Made by a program: the position numbers and the translations under genes
Assembly (NCBI GenBank): GCA_023055505.1
Contig: JALIRH010000003.1
Span: forward strand, 1,231,501 to 1,295,500
Origin: Callipepla californica brunnescens
Lineage: Eukaryota; Chordata; Aves; Galliformes; Odontophoridae
Length of the DNA: 64,000 nucleotides
Direction of reading: 5' to 3'
In this document: piece by piece, positions 1 to 10,798 of the stretch
How the letters are laid out: each line of letters opens with the position of its first letter
Position numbering within the stretch: position 1 is the first letter of the stretch
The notes under the pieces: generated by a model
Databases searched by the model: none
What the model was told of the DNA's origin: nothing
Seen by the model: only the letters and a program-made list of their open reading frames with translations

Positions 1-1010
1 AAACGAAGCAAATTTATCTCATTTTCATGCAAGCTTTATGTCTACTTGTTTTTTGTCTTTTAATTTTATTTAACGGAAACTTCTTTAGGCTCTGGCAGAA
101 AGCATGAGGGAGCACTGAATATTATTGAGTACATCAGTGCTCCATACTGCAATGTGATATGGAAATAGTTCTAAGAGAACCCAAATACCATTGGATATTG
201 ATATGTCTAACCTTGTTCTCATAGATAAACTAAATTACTGATATGCATGATCATTTGGGGCAGGAGTGGAGGGGAATGCTTTGCTGAAATGAGTTCTTAG
301 TGGACATAGCAGGTCTCAGAAATGATGGAAAGAAAGAAAGAAAGAAAGTTACAGATTTCTGGCCTTTCTGCAGTTACGAAGTGCCACCTAAGGAAAAATT
401 TTGAAACTCTTCTGCAGTATGTTTACAGACATTTTTTCAACAATAACAGTACAACAAAGTAATTTGTTCACTGGTAGAGGTTCATGCATTTACAGAAGAG
501 CTGATTTGACTGAAGATGATCAAAATGGCCAAGTAAACGGACAGTAATATATTATGACTTTAAACATTCATTTTCAGAAGAAGTTAAAATGAGCTCTTTG
601 TATCACACAAACATACTTTTTTGCTACCAATTCCTCAAGCACTTAATTGCCTCTTATGAGACCTGTTAAAAGAAGCAGTAATTCAGATGGCTGCCATTCC
701 CAATGTTTTTGAATGTAGAGGGGAGATCTGAATAAAATAGGCATTTTTACTAGCCAATTACTTGTACTCAATTGTGTGTCCTGATATGAGTGGGTAAAAA
801 CAATTTGCTTGAGACCATGTGAGTTCAGAGAAAACTAACAAGAATCAGAAATGATTGCTGAAATCTTTTATTTTTAAGGGAAGTTGTTCTCTTCTGTGCC
901 GTCAGTAATAAGAGTTGGGAGAAAGTCAGAAAGAACAGACTTACTGACATTCCAGGTAAACTGCACAGCAATCTTTTTAATGAAAAAAGTGAAAACAAAA
1001 CCTAGCCCTC
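1..1010. other. Unannotated AT-rich DNA
   Basis: No coding frame, RNA gene or recognisable mobile element is visible. The only low-complexity feature is a short (GAAA)n tract at about 327-348. The right edge is set by the start of the LTR at 1011. Confidence 0.6.
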
Positions 1011-1304
1011 TGTTATGGTTTAACACAGCAGGTGGCTAAATGCCACACAGTCTTTCAGTCACTCCCCACACTTCCAGTCGAATGAGGGAGAGAAATGGGA
1101 AAAAACAGGTAGAACTTGTAGGCTGAGATAAAAACTATTTACTAAGGCAAAAAAGAGAGGAACATATATATAAATTATAAATTAAAGAAGTGATGCATAA
1201 AAATTGCTCACTAACTGCCACTTAGTGCCTAAGCAGTCTGAGTAGCAGGAGCTCCCTCAGGAAATTCCCCTCAGTTTTATTCTTTTTTCGTATAATTTTC
1301 AAAG

Positions 1305-1612
1305 AGTCATAGAATCACCAAGGTTGGAAAAGACCTACAAGATCATCCAGTCCAGCTGTCCACCTATCACCAATCATCATCACTAAACCATGTCCCTCAA
1401 CATAACGTCTAAACATTCCTTGAACACCTCTAGGGTCTGTGTCTCCATCACCTCCCTGAGCAGCTCATTCCAGCACGTGATCAACCTTTCAGAAAAGTAT
1501 CATCCGGTCTGAATCTCCCCTGGTGCAGCTTGAAGCCATTCCCTCTAGTCATGTCACCAGTTACATGAGAGGAAAACCCAATCCCCAACTCACTATAGTC
1601 TACCTTCTCTGG
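1305..1612 (-). mobile_element. CR1 LINE 3' fragment, nested in the LTR
   Basis: The left edge 'GTCATAGAATCACCAAGGTT' is the reverse complement of the CR1 3' tail, so the element lies on the minus strand. It carries the 3' untranslated region and the last part of ORF2 (reverse transcriptase C-terminus), then stops where LTR sequence resumes at about 1611. It is truncated at its 5' end, as nearly all CR1 copies are. A 101-codon minus frame at 1481-1786 runs across the CR1-LTR boundary and is not a gene. Confidence 0.88.
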
Positions 1613-1833
1613 ATACGCATGTGGTATGGAATATCCCTTTGGTTGTTCTAGGTCAGTAGTACTGGTTCTGTCCCTTCCCAGCTGCTTGTGCCCCTCCAGC
1701 CCCCTCACTGGCAGGACAGTATGAGAAGCTGAAAACTTGAAACATCCTTGGTTTTGCACAGCACTGCTCAGCAACAAATTCAACATGGGTGTGTTATCAG
1801 TATTGCCTTTCTCCTAAAGCCAAAACATAACAT

Positions 1834-2423
1834 CACAGAATCACAGAATCATAGAATCACCAAGGTTGGAAATGACAAGATCATTCAGTCCAACTGTCCA
1901 CCTATCACCAATTGTACTCATTAAATCATGTTCCTCAAAACAATGTCTAAACATTCCTTAAATACCTCCACCACATCTCTGGGCAGCCCATTACAGCATC
2001 TGACCACTCTTTTGGAGAAGAAGTATTTCCTAACATCCAGTCTGATTTTTACCTCGTGTAACTTGAACCCTCTAGTCCTATCACTAGTTACACAAGAGAA
2101 GACACTGACTCTCAGCTCACTACAACTTCCCTTCAGGTAGTTATAGAGAGCAATAAAGTCTCCCCTGAGCCTCCTCTTCTCCAGACTGATCAATTCCAGC
2201 TCCCTCAACTACTCCTCATAAGGCCTGTGCTCCAGACTCCTCACCAGCTTTGTTGCCCTTCTCTGACATGATCCAGGGCCTCAATGTCTTTCTTGCAGTG
2301 AGGGGCCCAAAACTGAACACAGTACTCAAGGTACAGCCTCACCAGTGCTGAGTAGAGGTGGACAATCACTTCCCTGTTCCTGATAGCAACACTAATTCTG
2401 ATACAACCCAGGATATCACATCA
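1834..2423 (-). mobile_element. CR1 LINE 3' fragment, nested in the LTR, with a 6-bp direct repeat
   Basis: It begins with 'CACAGAATCACAGAATCATA', the CR1 tail on the minus strand, and continues into the ORF2 C-terminal region. Read on the minus strand near 2208, the frame gives [19 protein letters not shown], the conserved end of CR1 ORF2. The string ACATCA flanks it at 1830-1835 and 2418-2423. Removing the insert rejoins the LTR ('AAACATAACATCA' to 'GACATTATGAAG'), which supports both edges. It is the same subfamily as the copy at 23711-24335. The reading frame is broken and the copy is inactive. Confidence 0.9.
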
Positions 2424-2467
2424 GACATTATGAAGAAAATAAATTTTTTCCCAGCTGAAACCAGGAT

Positions 2468-3737
2468 GCACTGTGTACAGATTAAAAAAGCAAAGAAAAA
2501 TAAAATAATAATAATAAAAAAAAGAATAAAAACTGCATCTGCACTTCACAATTCACCATTAACCTTTATTATTATTCCTTGCATAAAGAGAAAAGATAGG
2601 AAAGTGGAGTTTGGAGGAGATGGTGAATTTTAAGTGATGATGATAGTTCACATAATTGTCCTAACTACAAAATGAAGCCCCTCAGTACATTGAACACTGT
2701 GAATGACTAGAAAAGAGCTCTATAAATGTCAACTCAGAATCCAATTTAAGAAAAATAGAATAGGCAAAAAGCTTTATTTGAAAGTAGTAGTGGATGTCAG
2801 TCATATCTCAAGGGAAGGCCTGAAGTAATAAACTAATTAGATGTCACCATCTCCATGAACTTATGAAATAGAAAGATTTTTTTGAAGGTCTTTTTTTCAA
2901 TATTTATTATTCTCTGCAGATCTGCAAAGTAGCAAAGAGATTAATGGTGTCCAAATACTGCAATTTCATTATTATAAAGGTCTGCACAAGATTTTTTTAG
3001 CTGAAACACTTCCAATTTTTCATTTAAAGGTGACATTCAAAGCAACACTTAAGAGATATTCAAAGACAGCATGGGAACCCATTATATTTTAATATAATAA
3101 GAAGAGAGAAATATCATAATTTAAGATGTTAATTTTGGTCCTGTTCTCCTATCTGTACATAAATTATGGAATAGAAAATATAAAAACAAAATATGAACTT
3201 TTATATAAAATGAAGTGTAGAAAGGCAAAAAAAAAAAAAAAAAACCACAAACAAAATATCAAAAAGGTCATTTAAAAAATATAATAGAAAGAGGGTAGAT
3301 CTCTTTGCTCTATCGGAATAGTTCATAAGCCATCTCATGAATCATTTTGGTTTTGGGAAATGCACAACAATTTCTCTGCGTAAACACTACCATCACTCTG
3401 AGCCATCAAAGCTTGCAGGATATGTCTAATTTGCACAGTCTGATCTAAATTTGAAAGGAAGCAATGGGAATAATTATTTGTGTGACAATACTGCATCCTA
3501 TCTGATTAGTCACTACAATCATTTTCATCTAACTTTGCATGGTGGCCTGTATATTTGGTGAGTATACTGAAACAAAAGCTTTTTATATACCATACTGATA
3601 TTTCTTTCGAAGGTTGGACTTGAGAAAAAGAAGGGAAGGTTGACCTCTTTTTCACAAAAATTGCTGAGTTTTAAGTTGCAGACAACTATTTTAAAATGAA
3701 AAATATCAAACTGTTTTTAAAAAATATACTTTGTCAG
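2468..3737. other. Unannotated AT-rich DNA
   Basis: No gene or mobile element is recognised. An 18-base A run lies at 3227-3244, and A/T-rich simple sequence occurs at 2489-2530. The A run has no gene-like sequence upstream and is not taken as a processed-pseudogene tail. Confidence 0.55.
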
Positions 3738-4803
3738 GGTCAGAAATTATAGAATGTCCCAGCTATAGGCAGGGACACCTCCCTCTAGACCAGGTCACTC
3801 AAAGTCCCATCCAGCCTGACCTGGAATGATTCTAGGGAGAGTGCATCCACAGCCTCACTGGGCAACCAGTTTCAGTGTCTTACCACCCTCACAGTAAAGA
3901 ATTCCTTCCTGATATCTAGTCTAATTCTGACCTCTTCCAGTTTAAAACCATTTTCCCTTGTCCTGTTTCTACATGCCCTTATAAAAAGTCCCTCCTCAGC
4001 TTTCCTGTAGTTCCCCCCTTCAGATACCGGAAGGCTGCTATAAGGTCTCCTCAGAGCCTCCTCTTCTCCAGGCTGAAAAACCACAATGCTCTCAGCCTGT
4101 CCTTGCAGGGGAGGTACTCCAGCCTTCTGATAATCTCCATGGTCTTCCTCTGGACTCATTCCAACAGCTAGATACTCTTCTTGTTTTGGGGACCCCAGAA
4201 CTGAACACAGTACTCCAGGCAGAATCATTTCCCTTGACCTGCTGGTCACACTTCTCTTGATGCAGTCCAAGATGGATGGCCTTTTGGCTGCAGGCACACA
4301 TTGCCAGCTCAAGCTGAATTTTTCAACTGACACTCTGAAATCCTTCTCCTTGGGGCTGCTCTCAAGCCATTATCTTCACAGCCCATATCTGTGCCTGGAA
4401 TTTCCCCAACCCATGTGCAGGACCTTGCACTTGACCATCATAATGTTGACATAGACCCATCTCTCAAGCCAATCCAGGTCCCTCTGGATGGCATCCCTTC
4501 CCACTAGCATGTCGACTGCACCACTCAGCTTGATGTCATCTGCTGAGGGTGCAATTGATGTCCATGCTACCTACAAAGATGTTAAATAACACCAGTCCCA
4601 GCATCCAATTCTAAGGTCTCCACTTGGACACTGAGCCATTGATCTCAACTCTCTGAGTGCAACCATTCAGCCAATTCTTTATTCAGTGAGTGGTCCATCC
4701 ATCAAATCCATTTTTCTCCGAGTTGGTGATCAGAATGTTATGTGGAACAGTATCAAATGCTTTGTATAAGTCCAAGTAGATGTCAGTTGCTAGTCCTGAT
4801 GAG
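3738..4803 (-). mobile_element. CR1 LINE, long 5'-truncated copy covering the end of ORF2
   Basis: Over one kilobase matches CR1 on the minus strand. It starts from a decayed tail ('TCAGAAATTATAGAATG'), passes through the 3' UTR, and goes well into the reverse-transcriptase ORF2. On the minus strand around 3900 the frame reads FKLEEVRIRLDIRKEFFTV, part of the conserved ORF2 C-terminus. Further 5' in the element (rightwards here) are the landmarks 'GTCCATCCATCAAATCCAT' and 'ATGCTTTGTATAAGTCCAAG'. Frames are broken by stops and indels. The CR1 match ends where a CT-rich microsatellite begins. It is the longest CR1 copy in the window. Confidence 0.92.
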
Positions 4804-5216
4804 CCCCTCCCCTCCCCTCTCCTCCCCTCCCCTCCCCTCTCCTCCCCTCCCCTCTCCTCCCCTCCCCTCCCCTCCCCTCCCCTCCCCTCCCCTCCCCTCT
4901 CCTCTCCTCTCCTCCCCTCTCCTCTCCTCCCCTCTCCTCCCCTCCCCTCTCCTCCCCTCCCCTCCCCTCCCCTCCCCTCCCCTCCCCTCCCCTCCCCTCC
5001 CCTCCCCTCTCCTCTCCTCTCCTCTCCTCTCCTCTCCTCTCCTCTCCTCTCCTCTCCTCTCCTCTCCTCTCCTCTCCTCTCCTCTCCTCTCCTCTCCTCT
5101 CCTCTCCTCTCCTCTCCTCTCCTCTCCTCTCCTCTCCTCTCCTCTCCTCTCCTCTCCTCTCCTCTCCTCTCCTCTCCTCTCCTCTCCTCTCCTCTCCTCT
5201 CCTCTCACTAAATGCT
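4804..5216. repeat. Large pentanucleotide microsatellite (CCCCT/CTCCT)n
   Basis: An uninterrupted 413-bp pyrimidine tract. The left half (to about 5008) mixes CCCCT and CTCCT units, with CCCCT-only runs at about 4858-4899 and 4951-5008. The right half (about 5009-5216) is homogeneous CTCCT, roughly 42 copies. The complementary strand is (AGGGG/AGGAG)n: pure purine and capable of G-quadruplex or triplex structures. Open frames of 143-164 codons across it on both strands result from the absence of stop codons in the repeat and are not genes. Copy number is likely to vary between individuals and assemblies. Confidence 0.98.
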
Positions 5217-7095
5217 TCATGTGGTACAGAATTTAAGGAGTACAGTTTTGCAATAGTACAATGATCTTAATGGTGTCAGTTAACATTTTAGAACTGAGAG
5301 ATGACTGGCCATCTGGAAAAGGGGGTATTTTAAGGTCAACACATGAATAAGAATAAAAGCTGAGACTCACTTTTTTTTCATCTGCAGCAATTACGCTACC
5401 AAAAGATTGATTGTTAAGTGCAAAAATCAAATCTTGTATGTTCCAGCAATAATTCATTCGTAAGTTTCAGTAGATTTGTCACATTACTTTTGTTCCAAGC
5501 TCATGACTCTAGTGGAACAGAAAGCTCTCTCAAGCCAATGCCATCTATTTCAAAGGAAAGACTGTTATGTCTCTATTCAAAACATAAATTAATGTAAGTT
5601 TCAGTTCTCTGTGAACAGTAGAAATTGAAGCTGATAAAGAGAAAGAAGATTAATTGTATCAGAAACAGTCTAAAATCTTACAAGTTTGCTGCTGCCCAGG
5701 GGGAAAGAAAGATCCATATCGATTTTGCTAAGCCTAACTAACTTAATATGTTCAGTGTAGATTTCACCCTGGATATTTTTATATTTATATTTATTCCTTC
5801 TTTGTTGGATCCAAAAAATCATGGTAACTAGGCCACTCTTCTTATCAAGGTACAGTACATTATGGATGTTCACATACAGTGCAAAGGGAAGAAATGGAGT
5901 AAGCATAAAATTATACTTTCCTGTCATTGCTAATAAATGAATGATAAAAATTAGCTTTTTCTGGTTATTCTGTGACTATGTGAGTGATTATTTTTATTTC
6001 ACTTGTTTTAACGAAATCTGTTCAAATAATATATATGTGCTGCACAAACTTCCACTGGTAATTAAGAATGAGGCTTTCCTGTTAAAATCACAATGCAAAC
6101 CTGGATGGAATGTAGCCAGTTTGTTGTTGTTGTTGTTGTTGTTGTTTTCCCAACAACATGGAAACCATACTGATCAGCCTGAATGAAAGACATGGCTACT
6201 ATGGTTCAAATCCTTCAAAAGAAATATGCATGATTCCATGATCAAATAGGTCATTTTCTTAATTTTGAGTAATCATTCCCCAGTTTGTAAAGACCTATAC
6301 AAGTATACAATGATCTTTGTGTCTCCTCCTTTTGTAATGAAACATGACCTTAATACTTAAAATGGATTTAAAGGAATGAATAATGCTGAAGTTTTGTCAT
6401 AAATCTTCTTTAAAAGCCTAAAGAAAACAATTAAATTTGACTGTGAGACAGAAAGAAATCTCTCTTATGTATTCCTCACAGATTTCTCATGTCCTGCATC
6501 TAAAGAGAAAAATGAAAACCCATCTAGGTATGGATCTGGAGGACAGAGTTGAAAGAGCCCATGAATAGACTGAATGCAATGATGAGGCGATCCTATCCAT
6601 TATACTATTTTACTGCTTTTAATGCATATTACTTATATCACATTCATTATTTTAGTGTGACACTTCTTTCAGTGTTTCAATGTTTTAATAACAATAGTCA
6701 TTTGTTTAATGTGATTCTTAGGACAAGAATTATGGGAAGCTTATACTACATGGCGACATGTGACATTATCTATGCATACGTCTTTTAGAGACTTGCCAAA
6801 ATGTCATCAATTATAAAGACTTGATGTTCATTATTCAGTTAAAAAAATTGAACCAACATGGATGCATAAATTTACACAGTATTTTTATGACATTATTTTA
6901 GAGTGCACTGTTACTTGCTATATTATTTCATTCACCTTTTGTACAGGAAAAGTATGTCTGTTCCTCTCCTTTGAAATTCTAAATATCTGCCATTCATTAA
7001 TGGGCATGACATAGTCCTGGGAGTGAATCTCTCTCTAACTGCTTATCGAAGTCCTTTAATCCTATGAATCATATTGCCTCTTTCAGGACTAAAGG
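5217..7095. other. Unannotated DNA with a (TTG)n microsatellite
   Basis: No exon or mobile element is recognised. A (TTG)8 tract lies at about 6121-6147. Small frames here (up to 85 codons) have composition typical of chance frames in AT-rich DNA. Confidence 0.55.
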
Positions 7096-7312
7096 ATCCC
7101 AGAATCACAGAATAATTGAGGTTGGAGAGGACCTCTGAATGTCTTCTGGCCTAACGTGCTCAATCAGGAATAGGTAGAGCAGTTTGCTCAGGACCATATC
7201 CGAACAACCTTTGAACATACAGGAGGAACATCCCGCTGACTCTCTAGGCAGTCTTTGTCACTGCTCAGTCCTCTCACAGTAAAAGGTACTGCCTGATGCT
7301 CAGGTGGAACAT

Positions 7313-7552
7313 CACAGAATCACAGAATTGTAGGGGTTGGAAGGGACCTCTAGAGATATCTAGTACAACCCCCCTGCCAAAGCAGCTCCCTAGCCCAGGT
7401 TGCGCAGGTAGGCATCCAGGTGGGCCTTGAACATCTCCAGAGAAGGGGACTCCACAACCTCTCTGGGTAATCTGTTCCTGTACTCCATCACTCTTGCTGG
7501 GAAGAAGTTCCCATGTATATTTGTGCAGAATGTCCTGTGCATTAGTTTGACA
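7313..7552 (-). mobile_element. CR1-F-like LINE 3' fragment nested in an older CR1
   Basis: It begins 'CACAGAATCACAGAATTGTA' followed by 'GGGGTTGGAAGGGACCTCTA', the CR1-F-type tail. On the minus strand the frame reads PREVVESPSLEMFKAHLDAY, the last residues of CR1 ORF2. It is more similar to consensus, hence younger, than the CR1 it interrupts. It stops after about 240 bp, where a further CR1 tail begins. Confidence 0.82.
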
Positions 7553-7601
7553 GAATCACAGAATTTTAGGAGTTTGAAGAGACCTCTGGGGATCATCTAG
7601 A
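7553..7601 (-). mobile_element. Very short CR1 3' end, third layer of the nest
   Basis: A second copy of the CR1 tail motif ('CAGAATCACAGAATTTTAGG') appears within the preceding element's territory. It is followed by only about 30 bp of CR1 3' sequence ('GACCTCTGGGGATCATCTAG'). This is either an extremely 5'-truncated insertion or a rearranged piece of the same element. At about 50 bp it is near the lower limit of what can be recognised. Confidence 0.6.
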
Positions 7602-7705
7602 AACATTCTGTGTTTCAGTTTGTGCGCTTGTTCTTTCCCTTTTCACAAGTGGAAAGAGCATGACTTGGTCATCTTTGGACTCTCCCTTCATGTATTTATG
7701 CATGC

Positions 7706-7850
7706 ATGTTGCTCCAGAAGGATTACATCGTATTTATTTCCATGGGAACTACAGCAGATACAAAGAGCACAATGACATAATTCGCAAGAGCAAATTCTCA
7801 GGTATAAAATACTTTTTCAGCAGTCACCACTATTAGCTATGCATTTTGCA
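7706..7850 (-). mobile_element. Mariner (Galluhop-type) fragment, one terminus only
   Basis: The sequence 'TATTTATTTCCATGGGAACT', then 'ACAGCAGATACAAAGAGCAC' and 'AGCTATGCATTTT', matches the same end of the mariner copies at 9290 and 23051. The terminal inverted repeat is diverged ('GCTCCAGAAGGATTACAT' in place of 'GCTCCAAAAGTAATGCCT'). The match stops at about 7850 and the rest is missing. Orientation is given relative to the relict transposase frame, which would read on the minus strand. Confidence 0.72.
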
Positions 7851-9289
7851 TCTAATGAGATTTCTAAATGCAGAATCTTTGCTTAAGCTTCACAGGATAT
7901 GCAAAAGTTCCACTGGATAGTTTTATTTCAGAGTTTTCATGATATTAAAGCAAAACTAGTTTTCTATTGGTCACTTATAGGTGTTACTCTTTACTGAAGC
8001 ACTGTAACACTTCATCTTTCAAGTGAACTTCAGTTCTTTTAGCCATGGGCCACCTGTAAAATAAATGATTAAGAAAAATTCTTATTTTTAATTAATAAAT
8101 GATAAACTTTTCCCCAAGTAACTCTTGTTCCAATGTCTAATTTCTAAAATAATTAAAATAGACAAAATCAGCAAGATGCATTTATTCACAAACAGTGCTT
8201 CTGACAGTTAGCAATGATCAATTATCAGTATTGGTAAAGAAACACTTTGTGTGTATGTGTGCCTGAAGATAATTGATAGATATTTCCATATATTTTTTAA
8301 AGTCTTTAAAGGTTCCTAGAGTGCATAACCTTATCTGTTTATATTGCAGTTTCTGGTTCATATATGAAGCAAATTTTAGTTTTCTCCAAATATGATACTG
8401 TGTTATCTGTTGTGAGTTTTGCATCTTGCTTTTTTTTCTTTATATTTTTGAGAATGTTGTTTCAGTCCAACTTAGAAGTTGTCTAATTACACAGAAGGTA
8501 AACTATAATGTAGTGATGTGACAGTTTCAGAACATGCTGATATGGCAATGAGGAGAATTTGGTTTTGAAAAGATTTGCTACCAAGGAAGAAAGAACAAAT
8601 TTAAAAAAATGAACAAATAGACAAAATAACTGCATTTACAGGTTCTGAAAAACAAAAACTAAAGCATTAAAAAAGTTAGAAACAGCAGAACATAAGCAAA
8701 TACTTATTAGGCAATGAACAGTTTCCAGAAGAGAATGAGTCACAATTCACTTGGAAAGTATCTTATATTCTTAAATTGCATACAACTATGCAATAATCTG
8801 ATCAAACCTTTGATAACAAGAGTTTCATATCTTACAGTTTTTAAAACTATTATTGCATATGCAAATTCAATCTTGTAATTTTCTTTAAAATTTGACATTT
8901 CAACTTTAATAGCAACAGTGTTCTGAGGATTTAAATTCCTGGGGTATGACAAAACAAACAGAAAATGGTAAATTTATAAGTCAGTATAAAATGCAAAGGA
9001 AAAATGCAGATGCTTAGGGACAGATAGATACTTTTTACTCATGGGCTTGAGTGAGAAAAGATTAGTGCTAAGATATTATAACACTGTGAACACTGTGCTA
9101 GATGATGATATCCTCAAGGTGGCTTGTGGAGAGCCATCTTCATTGGATATGTTTCTAACATTTTCTAACATATTTCTAACTTTAAATGGAGGACCCTGGC
9201 ATTTCATTTATTCTTACGGATGAGATATGCCTAAATGATCCTATTGTTGCATGCTTTTTCTGTCCTCTGCTACATCACATACATAAGTA
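7851..9289. other. Unannotated AT-rich DNA
   Basis: No coding region, mobile element or strong low-complexity tract is recognised. Frames of 60-70 codons at 8218-8424 (minus), 8740-8952 (minus) and 9041-9223 (plus) resemble nothing I know and are treated as chance. Confidence 0.5.
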
Positions 9290-9859
9290 TGTTGCTGCAA
9301 AAATAATATTTTCTATCAATTTCCATGGAAACTACAACATATACAAGGAGTACAAGAACACTGTTTGATACAGCACATTCTCAGCTACAAAGCAGTATTT
9401 TTCATCACCATTAGCTATACATTTTTGCCAGCACTGAACAAGAGCTTGCATGCTGTGCTTTTAAAAATCTGTGTCAGCAGAAGTGACAGCTGTTCATGGC
9501 TGTCTGGAATGTAGCTTATCTTTCACAATGCTTTTGCCACTGCTGAAACATACCACTCACAGCCTCACTGTGCTAACATCCACTGTTTGGACTCCATAAG
9601 CATTCAGCAAACATCAGTAAATGTCAATGAGTGTGATTTTTTCTGCATGTGGGAATTCAATTACATACTTCATATACACTTCTATTTCAGACCCCATTTT
9701 GCCAGACTGTCTCTAGGCTGCCATCTGTCATATGGCAACAAAATATAGCAGAACATTTCTTGTATGTTCAGCCTCTACTGCTATACCATGAAAACTTACC
9801 TCTGACATAGAGGGCAACATAATAAAAAAGGAGGCATTACTTTTGGAGCAGCCCACCTA
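9290..9859 (-). mobile_element. Near-complete mariner (Galluhop-type) non-autonomous element
   Basis: About 570 bp with both ends present: a diverged left end ('GTTGCTGCAAAAATAATATT') and a well-kept right inverted repeat ('GGAGGCATTACTTTTGGAGC'). A TA dinucleotide sits at the left edge, as expected for Tc1/mariner targets. Between them is a relict of a transposase N-terminal region on the minus strand with many stops. At this length it lacks the catalytic domain of a full transposase (about 340 residues in the family), so it could only have moved with help from another copy. Confidence 0.85.
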
Positions 9860-9952
9860 TGGTACATATGGATTACATTTTCTGGCTTTGTATATTGACT
9901 TGTCTCTTCTCCCTTCCCTCATTTCCTATCCTGTGATGTTTCTAATTGTTTT

Positions 9953-10478
9953 TCACAGAGTCACAGAATTGTAGGGGTTGGAAGGGACCTCTAGAGATCA
10001 TGGAGTCCAACCCCGTGCCAAAGCAGCTCCCTAGACCAGGTTGCACAGGTAGGCGTCCAGGCGGGTCTGGAAAGTCTCCAGAGAAGGAGACTCCACCACT
10101 TCTCTGTGCAGCCTGTGCCAGTGCTCCATCACTGCACTGTGAAGAAGTTGTGTGGAACTTCCTCTGCTTCAGTTTGTGACCATTTCCCCTTGTCCCATCA
10201 CCAAACCCTGCTGAGAAGAGTCCGGCCTCATCCCTTTGCATCCTGCTCCTTAGATATTTATAGACATGGACCAGATCTGCTCTGAGTCTTCTTTTTTCAA
10301 GGCTGAACAACCCCAGGTCTCTTAGCCTTTCCTCATAAGAGAGGTGTTCCATGCCCTGTTATCATCTTTGTAGCTCTCTGCTGGACTCTTCTAAAGAGTC
10401 TTTTTTGTACTGGAACTGGACACAATACTCCAGATGAGGCCTCACCAGTGCAGAGTAGAGGGAAACTTCATTGATTCC
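9953..10478 (-). mobile_element. CR1-F-like LINE, 5'-truncated
   Basis: The left edge 'TCACAGAGTCACAGAATTGT' is the CR1-F-type tail on the minus strand, and the element extends about 525 bp into ORF2. The minus frame contains [19 protein letters not shown], the conserved ORF2 C-terminal stretch. A 136-codon frame (9942-10352, minus) covers most of this region and is the remnant of ORF2 with frame disruptions near its end. The 77-codon plus-strand frame here is antisense and meaningless. Confidence 0.9.
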
Positions 10479-10589
10479 CATTCATAGTTTAGAGAGCTGT
10501 TAAAGAGATTTTCTGACATCATGGCTGATTCTTTATGAGCCTCTGTATCCTGTGGGAATTGATCTGTTTATCACACGTGATAAAGCAAC
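10479..10589. other. Short spacer between CR1 and LTR
   Basis: About 110 bp without a recognised feature. It ends in GCAAC (10585-10589), which is nearly matched by GTAAC just after the LTR at 11152-11156. Confidence 0.5.
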
Positions 10590-10766
10590 TGTTGTGGTTC
10601 AACCCTGGTGGGTGGCTCAGCACCACACAGTAGTTTGCTCACTCTTCCTCTTTCCTGTGGGCTGGGGAAGAGAATTGATTATAAAACAAAGTGGAAGTGA
10701 TATAATGAGATAACGGTATTCACTAAGATAAAAATTTAGGAATAATGATTATGATAATAATCGTCT

Positions 10767-10798
<32 letters not shown>

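Larger units (their letters stand above)
1011..2467 (+). mobile_element. Solo LTR of an avian endogenous retrovirus (family A, ERVL-like), split by two CR1 insertions
   Basis: The 5' edge begins TGTTATGGTTTAACACAGC, the typical start of a bird LTR family (TG, 'TGGTTTAAC', 'ACCACACAG'). Three LTR blocks are separated by CR1 DNA: about 1011-1304, 1611-1833 and 2424-2467. The middle block carries the family's 'ATGGTATGGAATATCCCTTT' landmark, and the last block its 'CCCAGCTGAAACCAG' terminus. A second copy in the same orientation lies at 10590-11151. I see no primer-binding site, gag, pol or env nearby, so this is a solo LTR. No clear 5-bp target duplication flanks it. ERVL affiliation is from memory and should be read as tentative. 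Confidence 0.75.
7096..7650 (-). mobile_element. Old CR1 LINE fragment, host of nested CR1s
   Basis: The left edge 'CAGAATCACAGAATAATTGA' is a diverged CR1 tail on the minus strand. The outer element occupies about 7096-7311. It resumes after 7602 with 'TCTGTGTTTCAGTTTGTGCG', a CR1 3'-region motif, and fades out by about 7650. The interruption at 7313-7601 is younger CR1 DNA. The string AACAT occurs at both edges of the interruption (7308-7312 and 7602-7606), as a short insertion duplication would. Confidence 0.75.

Noticed and set aside
3872..4333. 153-codon minus-strand frame as a host gene
   Set aside because: Its C-terminal part is the recognisable end of CR1 ORF2, and the rest is frame-shifted CR1. 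It is a retrotransposon remnant.
4742..5236. Open frames of 143-164 codons on both strands (Pro/Ser/Leu-rich and Gly/Glu/Arg-rich)
   Set aside because: They are translations of the CCCCT/CTCCT microsatellite, which contains no stop codons in these frames. No start context, splice site or conserved flanking protein sequence supports a gene.
9942..10352. 136-codon minus-strand frame as a host gene
   Set aside because: It contains the CR1 ORF2 C-terminal motif and ends in a frame-shifted CR1 3' UTR. It is a retrotransposon remnant.
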